This document shows, one piece after another, positions 1-4,311 of a DNA stretch of 20,664 nt (position 1 is the first letter of the stretch; the number at the start of each line of letters is the position of its first letter). The notes under the pieces are model-generated. The model did not search any database and had not been told where the DNA came from. It saw only the letters and a program-made list of their open reading frames with translations. The translations under genes and the position numbers were made by a program. This stretch comes from a virus, in IMG/VR virus record IMGVR_UViG_3300037502_000645, positions 1 to 20,664 of that record. The stretch is one strand, 5' to 3'.

Positions 1-1
1 A

Positions 2-127
2 ATTTTTAGGGCAAAAGATGGTTTTAAGTTGGTAAAGGTCGGAAGCAGGACTAAGCCTGTTTCTAGATGGAAATGTAAATTTTGTTTAGACCGAGAGTCT
101 AGGAGGAAATATGAATCAAGAAAATGA
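2..127 (+). CDS. C-terminal end of a truncated small basic protein with a CxxC knuckle
   Basis: An open frame enters from the left edge and stops at TGA 125-127, giving 41 visible residues. It is rich in Lys/Arg and carries WKCKFC, a CxxC pair that could be half of a zinc knuckle (the other half would lie outside the window). No usable start exists inside the window, so the gene must begin upstream. Its last 17 bases overlap the next gene, and the AGGAGG at 101-106 that serves the next gene lies inside it, which fits the tight packing seen throughout. Nucleic-acid binding would fit the composition but is inference; the frame could also be fortuitously open. Confidence 0.45.
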   Translation: MFRAKDGFKLVKVGSRTKPVSRWKCKFCLDRESRRKYESRK

Positions 128-374
128 ATTTTTTGACAAAGCAAGAAAGGTTGCACAGATGCTTGATAACCAGAGTTATATCTACACTCCAAGCTCTACG
201 GACATTACAATCCGATGGAGAAAACTTTACAATTATGTGCCAGCAAGCGAGCAGCCAAGATATATCAAGAAATGGGCTGACTTTAGGGAGATGATGAATC
301 GAACCTTGCACGATGTAGAAGTGCCTAAACCAGAAGGTGTTTTGATATGGAAAAAGCAATCAAAGTCCTTGTAG
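111..374 (+). CDS. Small phage protein of unknown function (87 aa)
   Basis: ATG 111 follows a perfect AGGAGG (101-106) with a 4-nt gap, the best ribosome binding site at the left end, so the start is secure. The protein is hydrophilic and probably helical, with an Arg/Trp/Tyr-rich middle (IRWRKLYNYVPAS around residues 40-52) and no signal peptide or membrane segment. I do not recognise a family. It is the first complete gene of the rightward module that leads to an exonuclease and an SSB-like protein, so an early accessory role is the simplest guess. Its 3' end overlaps the start of the next small ORF by 28 nt. Confidence 0.7.
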   Translation: MNQENEFFDKARKVAQMLDNQSYIYTPSSTDITIRWRKLYNYVPASEQPRYIKKWADFREMMNRTLHDVEVPKPEGVLIWKKQSKSL

Positions 375-463
375 AAATAGGTATTTACATTTTGTTGCCT
401 TTTGCGATAATTAAGCAATCTTGGGATTTAGCGAATACCTGGATTGAGGAAATTATTAAATGA
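347..463 (+). CDS. 38-aa single-pass membrane micropeptide
   Basis: ATG 347 to TGA 463 encodes 38 residues: a short MEKAIKV head, a hydrophobic stretch of about 15 residues (roughly 8-22, with LVEIGIYILLPFAII), then a polar, Trp-containing tail. GAAGGTG (333-339) lies 7 nt upstream as a plausible Shine-Dalgarno site. The stop TGA (461-463) overlaps the ATG of the next gene as ATGA, the signature of translational coupling, and this makes chance unlikely. Without this ORF, the stretch between the 111 and 460 genes would be the only unexplained gap in the module. One membrane segment suggests insertion in the host inner membrane. The function is unknown; interference with a host membrane protein or an auxiliary lysis role would be guesses. 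Confidence 0.6.
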   Translation: MEKAIKVLVEIGIYILLPFAIIKQSWDLANTWIEEIIK

Positions 464-684
464 GAAACAAGCATTGTATGGAGGCTTTCTATAGAACCCT
501 AAAGGAGGTTGATATTCCTACAGGGCAATCTATGATCTGTGAGCATTTTTTTGCAGCAGGATGGGATGCAGCCATAGATGCTTTGTCTCTTGCATATCAG
601 AGGCAATTTGAAAATGATGGAGTTGATACTCAGCTTATTAGGAGAGAACCGCAAGAGCCACCATCAGACGATGACCAAGAATGA
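460..684 (+). CDS. Small acidic-tailed phage protein of unknown function (74 aa)
   Basis: The ATG at 460 is coupled to the previous stop (ATGA) and has GAGGAAAT (446-453) as ribosome binding site. The protein is soluble, with a helical core (MEAFYRTLKEV, AAGWDAAIDALSLAYQRQF) and a strongly acidic, proline-containing tail (REPQEPPSDDDQE). The motif FFAAGWDAA followed by a helix recurs, in my memory, in small phage proteins of unknown function encoded near recombination genes. No catalytic motif is visible. It overlaps the following Cys-rich gene by 14 nt. Confidence 0.7.
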   Translation: MRNKHCMEAFYRTLKEVDIPTGQSMICEHFFAAGWDAAIDALSLAYQRQFENDGVDTQLIRREPQEPPSDDDQE

Positions 685-877
685 TTGGTATCCTGTTTGC
701 TTCCATAATCGGCAAGATTACGCAGCTTGGAAGTATTATCAAAGATGGGGAGATGAGGTTTGTAGTGTGTGCGATGACTGCACCGATGAGTACCAACAAC
801 AAATGAAACGGCAGAATAGATGTTTTATGGCAGAAGCGATGGAAAGGTCTAGCAATAGCAAACGATATGCAAAATGA
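671..877 (+). CDS. Small cysteine-rich protein, possible zinc-binding (68 aa)
   Basis: I chose ATG 671, giving MTKNDWYPVC at the N-terminus; the frame is open back to an ATG at 578, but that extension is low-complexity and lies inside the preceding gene. The protein has C10, then C31-x2-C34-x2-C37 and C51, an arrangement suited to a small zinc site, set among many aromatic residues (WKYYQRW at 20-26). No obvious ribosome binding site lies at the right distance, so translation is probably coupled to the upstream gene, whose stop is at 684. I recognise the general sequence as a recurrent phage hypothetical, with no known function. Protein-DNA or protein-protein binding would fit the fold but is inference. 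Confidence 0.65.
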   Translation: MTKNDWYPVCFHNRQDYAAWKYYQRWGDEVCSVCDDCTDEYQQQMKRQNRCFMAEAMERSSNSKRYAK

Positions 878-1037
878 ACCAGTATCTCAGGCAGTAATGA
901 TTGTGAGGGAAGTCGAACCCTATAAGTTTACAGTAGATATAGAGGGGTCAGATTTGTCGTTAGAGGTGTCGCAAATTATGGTAAAGTTTTTGAATGACTG
1001 CTTACAGCAGATCCATCAAGATACAAAATTGCATTAA
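867..1037 (+). CDS. 56-aa hypothetical protein
   Basis: ATG 867 to TAA 1035-1037 gives 56 residues with no stop, filling the stretch between the Cys-rich gene and the exonuclease gene and overlapping the former by 11 nt. An internal ATG at 897 would give a 46-aa version. The sequence alternates hydrophobic and charged residues (VREVEPYKFTVDIEGSDLS, then SQIMVKFLNDCLQQI), which looks like a small strand-strand-helix fold rather than random translation. No ribosome binding site better than GGAAAGG (841-847) is present. Function unknown. Confidence 0.5.
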   Translation: MQNEPVSQAVMIVREVEPYKFTVDIEGSDLSLEVSQIMVKFLNDCLQQIHQDTKLH

Positions 1038-1056
1038 GTGAATAGGGGTATGGGGA

Positions 1057-1662
1057 ATGGAACAAAGAACCGAGGAATGGTTTCGGGCTAGGGTTGGCAA
1101 GGCTACCGCAAGCAGAATTGCAGATGTCTTAGCTAAAGTTAAAACTGGCGAAGCTGCGACACGCAAGAACTATAAAATGGAGCTAGTGGTTCAGCGATTG
1201 ACAGGACAGCCAGGCGAATCGTTTACCAATGCTGCGATGGAATGGGGAACTGCCACAGAGCCACAGGCTAGGATGGCATACGAGGCTCATACAGGCAATT
1301 TTGTGGAGGAGGTAGGGTTCATAGATCACCCCACGATTGAAGGCTTTGGGTGCTCTCCTGATGGGGTTGTAGGCGATGGGCTTATTGAATGTAAATGCCC
1401 GAATACTGCAACGCACATAGAGACAGTCTTGGAAAATAAAGCTCCAAGTAAATACATCCCACAAATGCAATGCCAAATGGCAGTTACAGGAGCAAAATGG
1501 TGTGATTTTGTATCGTTTGACCCTAGAGTGCCAGAGGACTTGCAGTTGCTAGTAGTAAGGGTCGAAAGGGATCAGGAGTATATCGACCAAATGGAAGTAG
1601 AAGTAAAGCAGTTTCTAAGCGAGGTCAATGACCTATTTAATCAATTGAAAGCGAGGCTATAA
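1057..1662 (+). CDS. YqaJ/lambda-type phage exonuclease
   Basis: A 201-aa YqaJ-like viral recombinase nuclease of the PD-(D/E)XK superfamily. This family digests the 5' strand of double-stranded DNA ends to expose 3' single strands for annealing. The motifs are in order: RTEEWFRARVGKATAS (residues 4-19, the conserved W-x-x-x-R and G-x-x-T-A-S start), E68 in the ATEPQAR helix, SPDG with D102, and ECK with E111 and K113, which are the expected metal ligands and catalytic lysine. Length is typical of the family. A GGGGTATGGGGA purine tract precedes ATG 1057. It is followed with no gap by the SSB-like gene. No single-strand annealing protein is recognisable in the window, so the annealing partner must be elsewhere or be one of the unknown small proteins. 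Confidence 0.92.
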   Translation: MEQRTEEWFRARVGKATASRIADVLAKVKTGEAATRKNYKMELVVQRLTGQPGESFTNAAMEWGTATEPQARMAYEAHTGNFVEEVGFIDHPTIEGFGCSPDGVVGDGLIECKCPNTATHIETVLENKAPSKYIPQMQCQMAVTGAKWCDFVSFDPRVPEDLQLLVVRVERDQEYIDQMEVEVKQFLSEVNDLFNQLKARL

Positions 1663-1926
1663 ATGGCTTATGAAATGAAAGATGGCAGCTTTAGTCTGTT
1701 TAAGAACGACAAGAAGCTTACAGAGAAACACCCTGATTACAAGGGGTCAATCAAGATCAACGGAGTTGAGCATTGGTTTGATGCTTGGTTAAAGGAAGGC
1801 AAGAAGGGAAAGTTTTTATCTGGTCGGATTGGAGATCCTAAGAAACAAGGATTTACTCCAAAGGGCGATGATGAAATGCCAAGAAGTAGTGGCATCCAAG
1901 ATGACGATATGTCTATACCTTTTTGA
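1663..1926 (+). CDS. Small protein with SSB-type acidic C-terminal tip
   Basis: This 87-aa protein starts on the base after the exonuclease stop (TAAATG). Residues 1-60 look like a compact beta domain (MKDGSFSLFKNDKK..., then KINGVEHWFDAWLKEGKKGKF), with regularly placed aromatic and basic residues as in DUF736-like or OB-like phage proteins. The last residues are DDDMSIPF, preceded by a flexible acidic/Ser stretch. Bacterial SSBs end in an almost identical acid-rich tip with terminal Pro-Phe that recruits exonucleases, helicases and primase. Together with its coupling to an exonuclease, this supports a single-stranded-DNA-binding or SSB-mimicking role. The tail is directly visible; DNA binding is inferred. 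Confidence 0.7.
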   Translation: MAYEMKDGSFSLFKNDKKLTEKHPDYKGSIKINGVEHWFDAWLKEGKKGKFLSGRIGDPKKQGFTPKGDDEMPRSSGIQDDDMSIPF

Positions 1927-1936
1927 GGATAAAATT

Positions 1937-2074
1937 ATGAAAAAGACGATTATTGTTGTATTAACAAATTTGTTATTAGTTGGTAGTGCTTTTGCTTGCC
2001 AGACTCAGACTCTAGTGGTCGGAGGAAAGCTGCAAGTCTGCACTATCTGTGGATCAGTAGTAAGCTGTATGTAA
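1937..2074 (+). CDS. Exported cysteine-rich micropeptide (45 aa)
   Basis: ATG 1937 is preceded by GAGGAT at 1925-1930. Residues 1-20 form a textbook signal peptide: two lysines, a hydrophobic core (TIIVVLTNLLLVG) and an AFA cleavage site before C21. The mature peptide would be about 25 residues with C21, C35, C38 and C44 (CTICGSVVSC), enough for two disulfides or a metal site. The -3/-2/-1 residues (A, F, A) fit signal peptidase I better than a lipobox, although C21 at +1 leaves a lipoprotein possible. It stands between replication-type genes, where secreted peptides are unexpected. The function is unknown; periplasmic action such as superinfection exclusion would be a guess. Confidence 0.65.
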   Translation: MKKTIIVVLTNLLLVGSAFACQTQTLVVGGKLQVCTICGSVVSCM

Positions 2075-2122
2075 CCCCCAGATGAAATCGGCATCAGTAG
2101 GCGCAATGCCTACACCCTTCAC

Positions 2123-2161
2123 AAGGAGCGCCACCACCCTACCGATTATGGTGGCATTATG
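2123..2161 (+). promoter_or_regulatory. Shine-Dalgarno / hairpin / start codon arrangement
   Basis: AAGGAG lies at 2123-2128, about 30 nt before ATG 2159, too far for normal initiation. Between them GCCACCA (2130-2136) and TGGTGGC (2149-2155) can form a 7-bp stem with a 12-nt loop. Folding it would leave only a few bases between the AAGGAG and the ATG, similar in principle to the structured spacer described for phage T4 gene 38. The pairing is seen in the sequence; its role in initiation is inferred. Confidence 0.4.
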
Positions 2162-2578
2162 ACTTTCCAAAAAGACCTACAGAGAGGCTTGGAAGTTGAG
2201 GAAATAGTGTTGGGTATTCTGCGGAAGAAATATCCTTCTGCAAGCCTTATAAATGCGTTTAAAGGCTATGATATTTGGATTCCTGAGATAGACAAAGCAG
2301 TAGAGGTCAAGTATGACCCGATGAGCCAAGAGACAGGCAATATTGTCATTGAGATTGAGATGTACGATAAACCCTCTGGGCTTATGGCAACACAAGCTGA
2401 TTTTTGGGTTTTCTACGATGGGGAGATGTTTGTAATCATGCCAGTCAAGCACATATTTAAGTGCATATTTGACTGCAAGTTACAGTATGTAGAGTTTGTT
2501 GGAAAGGGAGACACCCGATCCAAGAAGGCATTTTTAGTAGATAAAAACACCTTGTTTAAGTATGGCAAGATACTATGA
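2159..2578 (+). CDS. PD-(D/E)XK nuclease-like phage protein
   Basis: A 139-aa protein with a probable restriction-endonuclease-like core: an N-terminal helix with glutamates (LEVEEIVLGIL, residues 11-21), then GYDIWIP with D38 and AVEVKYD with E49-V50-K51, spaced as in the D-x(n)-E-x-K signature. Such small nucleases in phages cut branched or damaged DNA or finish recombination intermediates. No other domain is visible. The next in-phase stop upstream is the TAA of the Cys-rich peptide gene (2072-2074), so 28 open codons precede ATG 2159. The gene ends at TGA 2576-2578, overlapping the convergent endolysin stop. The family assignment rests on motif and length, not on a search. Confidence 0.65.
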   Translation: MTFQKDLQRGLEVEEIVLGILRKKYPSASLINAFKGYDIWIPEIDKAVEVKYDPMSQETGNIVIEIEMYDKPSGLMATQADFWVFYDGEMFVIMPVKHIFKCIFDCKLQYVEFVGKGDTRSKKAFLVDKNTLFKYGKIL

Positions 2579-3016
2579 GAGGTAAAGAGCTTTTTCTGCT
2601 TCTCTGCGCCTGGTTAGTCCTCTTAGGACTTTCCCACCTGCTTTATTCCATTTTGGGAATTCTTGCGCTGCACCAACCACATCACCTCTGTTGTGTTTCT
2701 TTCGGAGTGTAGAGATTTGTAGATTGCCTAGCCCAAGATTAAAGGCAAAGCTGACGAGTGCATCAAAGCGAGACTGAGTAAGACCAGTAGGACATAATCG
2801 TAATACCCCTCTTTCAAAGCGTATAAGATCCTTTTTAAGTAACTCATCTGCTTCATCCTGTGTAAGCTCTCTAAACCACTCTATAGGCAGAGTTTTGCCA
2901 TCGCCTATAAGATGACCCCATCCAACAGTCCAAAGCCCTATAGGGTCTTGGTAGGGCTTTAAATGGCATCCTTCAAACCGCTTAATAAGGTTTAGCCCTT
3001 TTTCGCTAGTTCTCAT
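2573..3016 (-). CDS. T4-lysozyme-type endolysin (GH24)
   Basis: A 147-aa muramidase that hydrolyses the MurNAc-GlcNAc bond of peptidoglycan at lysis. The GH24 catalytic triad is spaced exactly as in T4 lysozyme: E15 in KRFEG, D24 in PYQDPIG and T30 in WTVGWGH. The C-terminal GLTRRREAEKALYL is also characteristic. There is no signal peptide or signal-anchor, so export should depend on the holin encoded just upstream, whose stop overlaps this start by 4 nt. Length is normal for a single-domain enzyme with no cell-wall-binding module. It is the last gene of the late operon. Confidence 0.95.
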   Translation of the reverse strand: MRTSEKGLNLIKRFEGCHLKPYQDPIGLWTVGWGHLIGDGKTLPIEWFRELTQDEADELLKKDLIRFERGVLRLCPTGLTQSRFDALVSFAFNLGLGNLQISTLRKKHNRGDVVGAAQEFPKWNKAGGKVLRGLTRRREAEKALYLS

Positions 3017-3501
3017 CTCCGAGCATTAAAGGCTTGTGATCCGAACCAAAAGGCAATAATGGATGACCAGATGGTAATTGTCTCCTCCGACCATAGAATC
3101 TTGAGGGCTTGGTCAAATGGAACGGCATGATGCCAGGCATACCAGAATCCAGCAATCTCTACAAATAGGAATATACCGAACATTCCGTAGGTAACCGCAG
3201 GGCGAACCATAGCCCTAGCGTTAATCACCCAATGGGATGCGCCTTTAGCCAAGTCTGTATCGTGCTGATACATGGCTATCTTTTCGTCTTTTAATGCGTT
3301 AATCTCGATCTGGTCTGTGCGGATTTCTTCTACACGAGCCTGCGCCAAGAATCCTTCTTTGGCTAGTGTTAGTTCCCTCTCTGTCTGTAGCCGAGCCATT
3401 TCTAGCTCATGCTTCTTGTCTGACCGATCTTGGAAGAAGTCTAAGAACTTAGGCAAACCACCAGCAAGAAAAGATAAAAGTGTAGAGACTAAAGTAATCA
3501 T
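3013..3501 (-). CDS. Holin of the three-TM (gene-transfer-release) type
   Basis: This 162-aa protein has an N-terminal hydrophobic segment (residues 1-23), a long charged coiled-coil-like helix (about 25-80) and two clear membrane spans near 101-123 and 140-156, ending in FWFGSQAFNARR. This layout, with a soluble helix between the first segment and the RPAVTYGMF span, matches the GTA/3TM holin family that permeabilises the inner membrane to release the endolysin. It lies directly upstream of the endolysin gene with a 4-nt overlap and overlaps the small membrane protein gene on its other side by 4 nt. The assignment rests on topology and context plus remembered C-terminal sequence. Confidence 0.85.
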   Translation of the reverse strand: MITLVSTLLSFLAGGLPKFLDFFQDRSDKKHELEMARLQTERELTLAKEGFLAQARVEEIRTDQIEINALKDEKIAMYQHDTDLAKGASHWVINARAMVRPAVTYGMFGIFLFVEIAGFWYAWHHAVPFDQALKILWSEETITIWSSIIAFWFGSQAFNARR

Positions 3502-3713
3502 TTTTTAAAGAATAAATCGGCTAACCAAGTTACAAAACCACCAAATACCGATGCAGCTCCCATAATTGCCCAAAGAGATCCTTTAGACCTCTCTGCCATG
3601 GCAACTAATTTCTTAATGTCTGCCTCCATCCCATCTACTTTTTCTTGCAAATGCTCGACCTGAGCTACTAGACCACCAAATTTGAATGGGTCAAATTCAA
3701 ACTTATCGTTCAT
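3498..3713 (-). CDS. Small coiled-coil/TM lysis-associated protein (XhlA-like)
   Basis: A 71-aa protein with an amphipathic heptad-like helix (LVAQVEHLQEKVDGMEADIKK, roughly 15-35) followed by one membrane segment (LWAIMGAASVFGGFVTWLADLFF) and a double-Lys end. This helix-then-TM plan resembles hemolysin XhlA-type proteins, which sit beside holins. It is translated just before the holin with a 4-nt overlap. AGGAGG at 3718-3723 precedes ATG 3713 and lies inside the upstream small ORF. It could be a second holin, a holin partner or an antiholin; the sequence does not decide. Confidence 0.75.
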   Translation of the reverse strand: MNDKFEFDPFKFGGLVAQVEHLQEKVDGMEADIKKLVAMAERSKGSLWAIMGAASVFGGFVTWLADLFFKK

Positions 3714-3856
3714 CCTAGCCTCCTCTTACTTTGCGACTTTTTTGCAGGACTTTTCCGTTTAGTCGCAACTTTTTTGCAAGGTTTGGATATAGAAAATGCT
3801 ATTGTGGCTTTATTTACATAGCCAAATTTGTCTAGCACCCAGTCGATAATAAACAT
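3710..3856 (-). CDS. 48-aa basic-tailed small protein
   Basis: ATG 3856 begins immediately after the stop of the preceding gene and the ORF ends in an ATGA overlap with the next one. It therefore exactly fills what would otherwise be a 143-nt gap in a gapless operon. The N-terminus (MFIIDWVLDKFGYVNKA) looks like a short amphipathic or membrane-associated helix. From residue 25 on it is almost all Lys/Arg/Ser/Ala (KKVATKRKSPAKKSQSKRR), like a histone-H1-type tail. GAGGA at 3862-3866 is the ribosome binding site. Its place in the lysis cluster suggests membrane or nucleic-acid interaction, but no family is recognised. Confidence 0.6.
   Translation of the reverse strand: MFIIDWVLDKFGYVNKATIAFSISKPCKKVATKRKSPAKKSQSKRRLG
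3733..3781. repeat. Imperfect direct repeat, about 16 nt, two copies 32 nt apart
   Basis: GCGACTTTTTTGCAGG (3733-3748) and GCAACTTTTTTGCAAGG (3765-3781) differ by one substitution and one extra base. They encode the two PxKK segments of the basic tail of the 48-aa protein, so a small tandem duplication inside that gene is the simplest origin. Confidence 0.6.
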
Positions 3857-4066
3857 TTAATCCTCTTTTTTCTCTAGACTTGCTTTTAGCATACCAAAGA
3901 AAGCATCCTTTCCTACTTTCAATTGGTCTAAAGCAAATGCAGTATTGTTAATCTTGCGATCCAAATCTACACAATGTTGAAATAGGACTTGTTGTTCTGG
4001 TGTTAGATCAGCAAAGTCATACTCTACATTGTCAATGGTAATGGGGTTTTTTTGTTTATCGCCCAT
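3857..4066 (-). CDS. Small phage protein with DUF6447-like layout (69 aa)
   Basis: ATG 4066 has AGGAG just upstream (about 4072-4076). The protein starts with a short beta-hairpin-like element (ITIDNVEYDFADLTPEQQ) and continues as a helical pair with DLDRKINNTAFALDQL. This is the same order, T-I-x-x-x-x-Y followed by an L-x-x-E/Q segment and helices, that I associate with DUF6447-type proteins of marine and cyanophages, whose role is unknown. It sits between the tail fibre and the lysis genes. No membrane segment or catalytic motif is visible. The family link is weak. Confidence 0.65.
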   Translation of the reverse strand: MGDKQKNPITIDNVEYDFADLTPEQQVLFQHCVDLDRKINNTAFALDQLKVGKDAFFGMLKASLEKKED

Positions 4067-4089
4067 GTCATTCTCCTAGTGGTTAAAAA

Positions 4090-4311
4090 TTACTTACTGG
4101 CATCCTCTAAAGGCTTTAGATCTTCTGTAGTCCAAAAGTCTTTAGCCAGCATAATCTTGAGATGCTCTTTATTACGAGCAACAGTATCAGCCCATTCATC
4201 ATCAGCCATTTCTTCGGGCTTACCAGCATTGATAAGGTTTACTGAATCCATTGCTGCTTTGTAGTGCTGTGCAATTTCTTCTGCGGTTGGTTTTTCAATA
4301 ATTTCAGTCAT
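4090..4311 (-). CDS. Small acidic helical protein downstream of the tail fibre (73 aa)
   Basis: ATG 4311 directly follows the tail fibre stop (TAAATG) and is preceded by AAAGGAG, a strong ribosome binding site. The protein is acidic and predicted all-helical (TAEEIAQHYKAAMDSVNLI; DDEWADTVARNKEHLKIML), with no signal peptide or membrane segment. Immediate placement after a fibre gene is typical of fibre-assembly chaperones, but the fibre already carries an intramolecular chaperone, so that role is not required here. Many tailed phages have an unknown protein of this size at this spot. Confidence 0.7.
   Translation of the reverse strand: MTEIIEKPTAEEIAQHYKAAMDSVNLINAGKPEEMADDEWADTVARNKEHLKIMLAKDFWTTEDLKPLEDASK

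Noticed and set aside
681-806. 41-codon ORF beginning with an ATGA overlap at 681, out of frame with the Cys-rich protein
   Set aside because: The alternative frame (671-877) is longer, has a structured Cys/aromatic pattern and a recognisable phage-like sequence, and reaches the next ORF; the 41-codon frame ends in mid-gene.
1183-1476. 97-codon reverse-strand ORF opposite the exonuclease gene
   Set aside because: No ribosome binding site or recognisable protein, and it lies wholly antisense to a gene with intact catalytic motifs.
3738-3743. A-AAA-AAG slippery heptamer (minus strand) in the 48-aa ORF, as in dnaX frameshifting
   Set aside because: The -1 frame stops after four codons and no downstream fusion partner exists; the run is explained by Lys codons in a basic tail.
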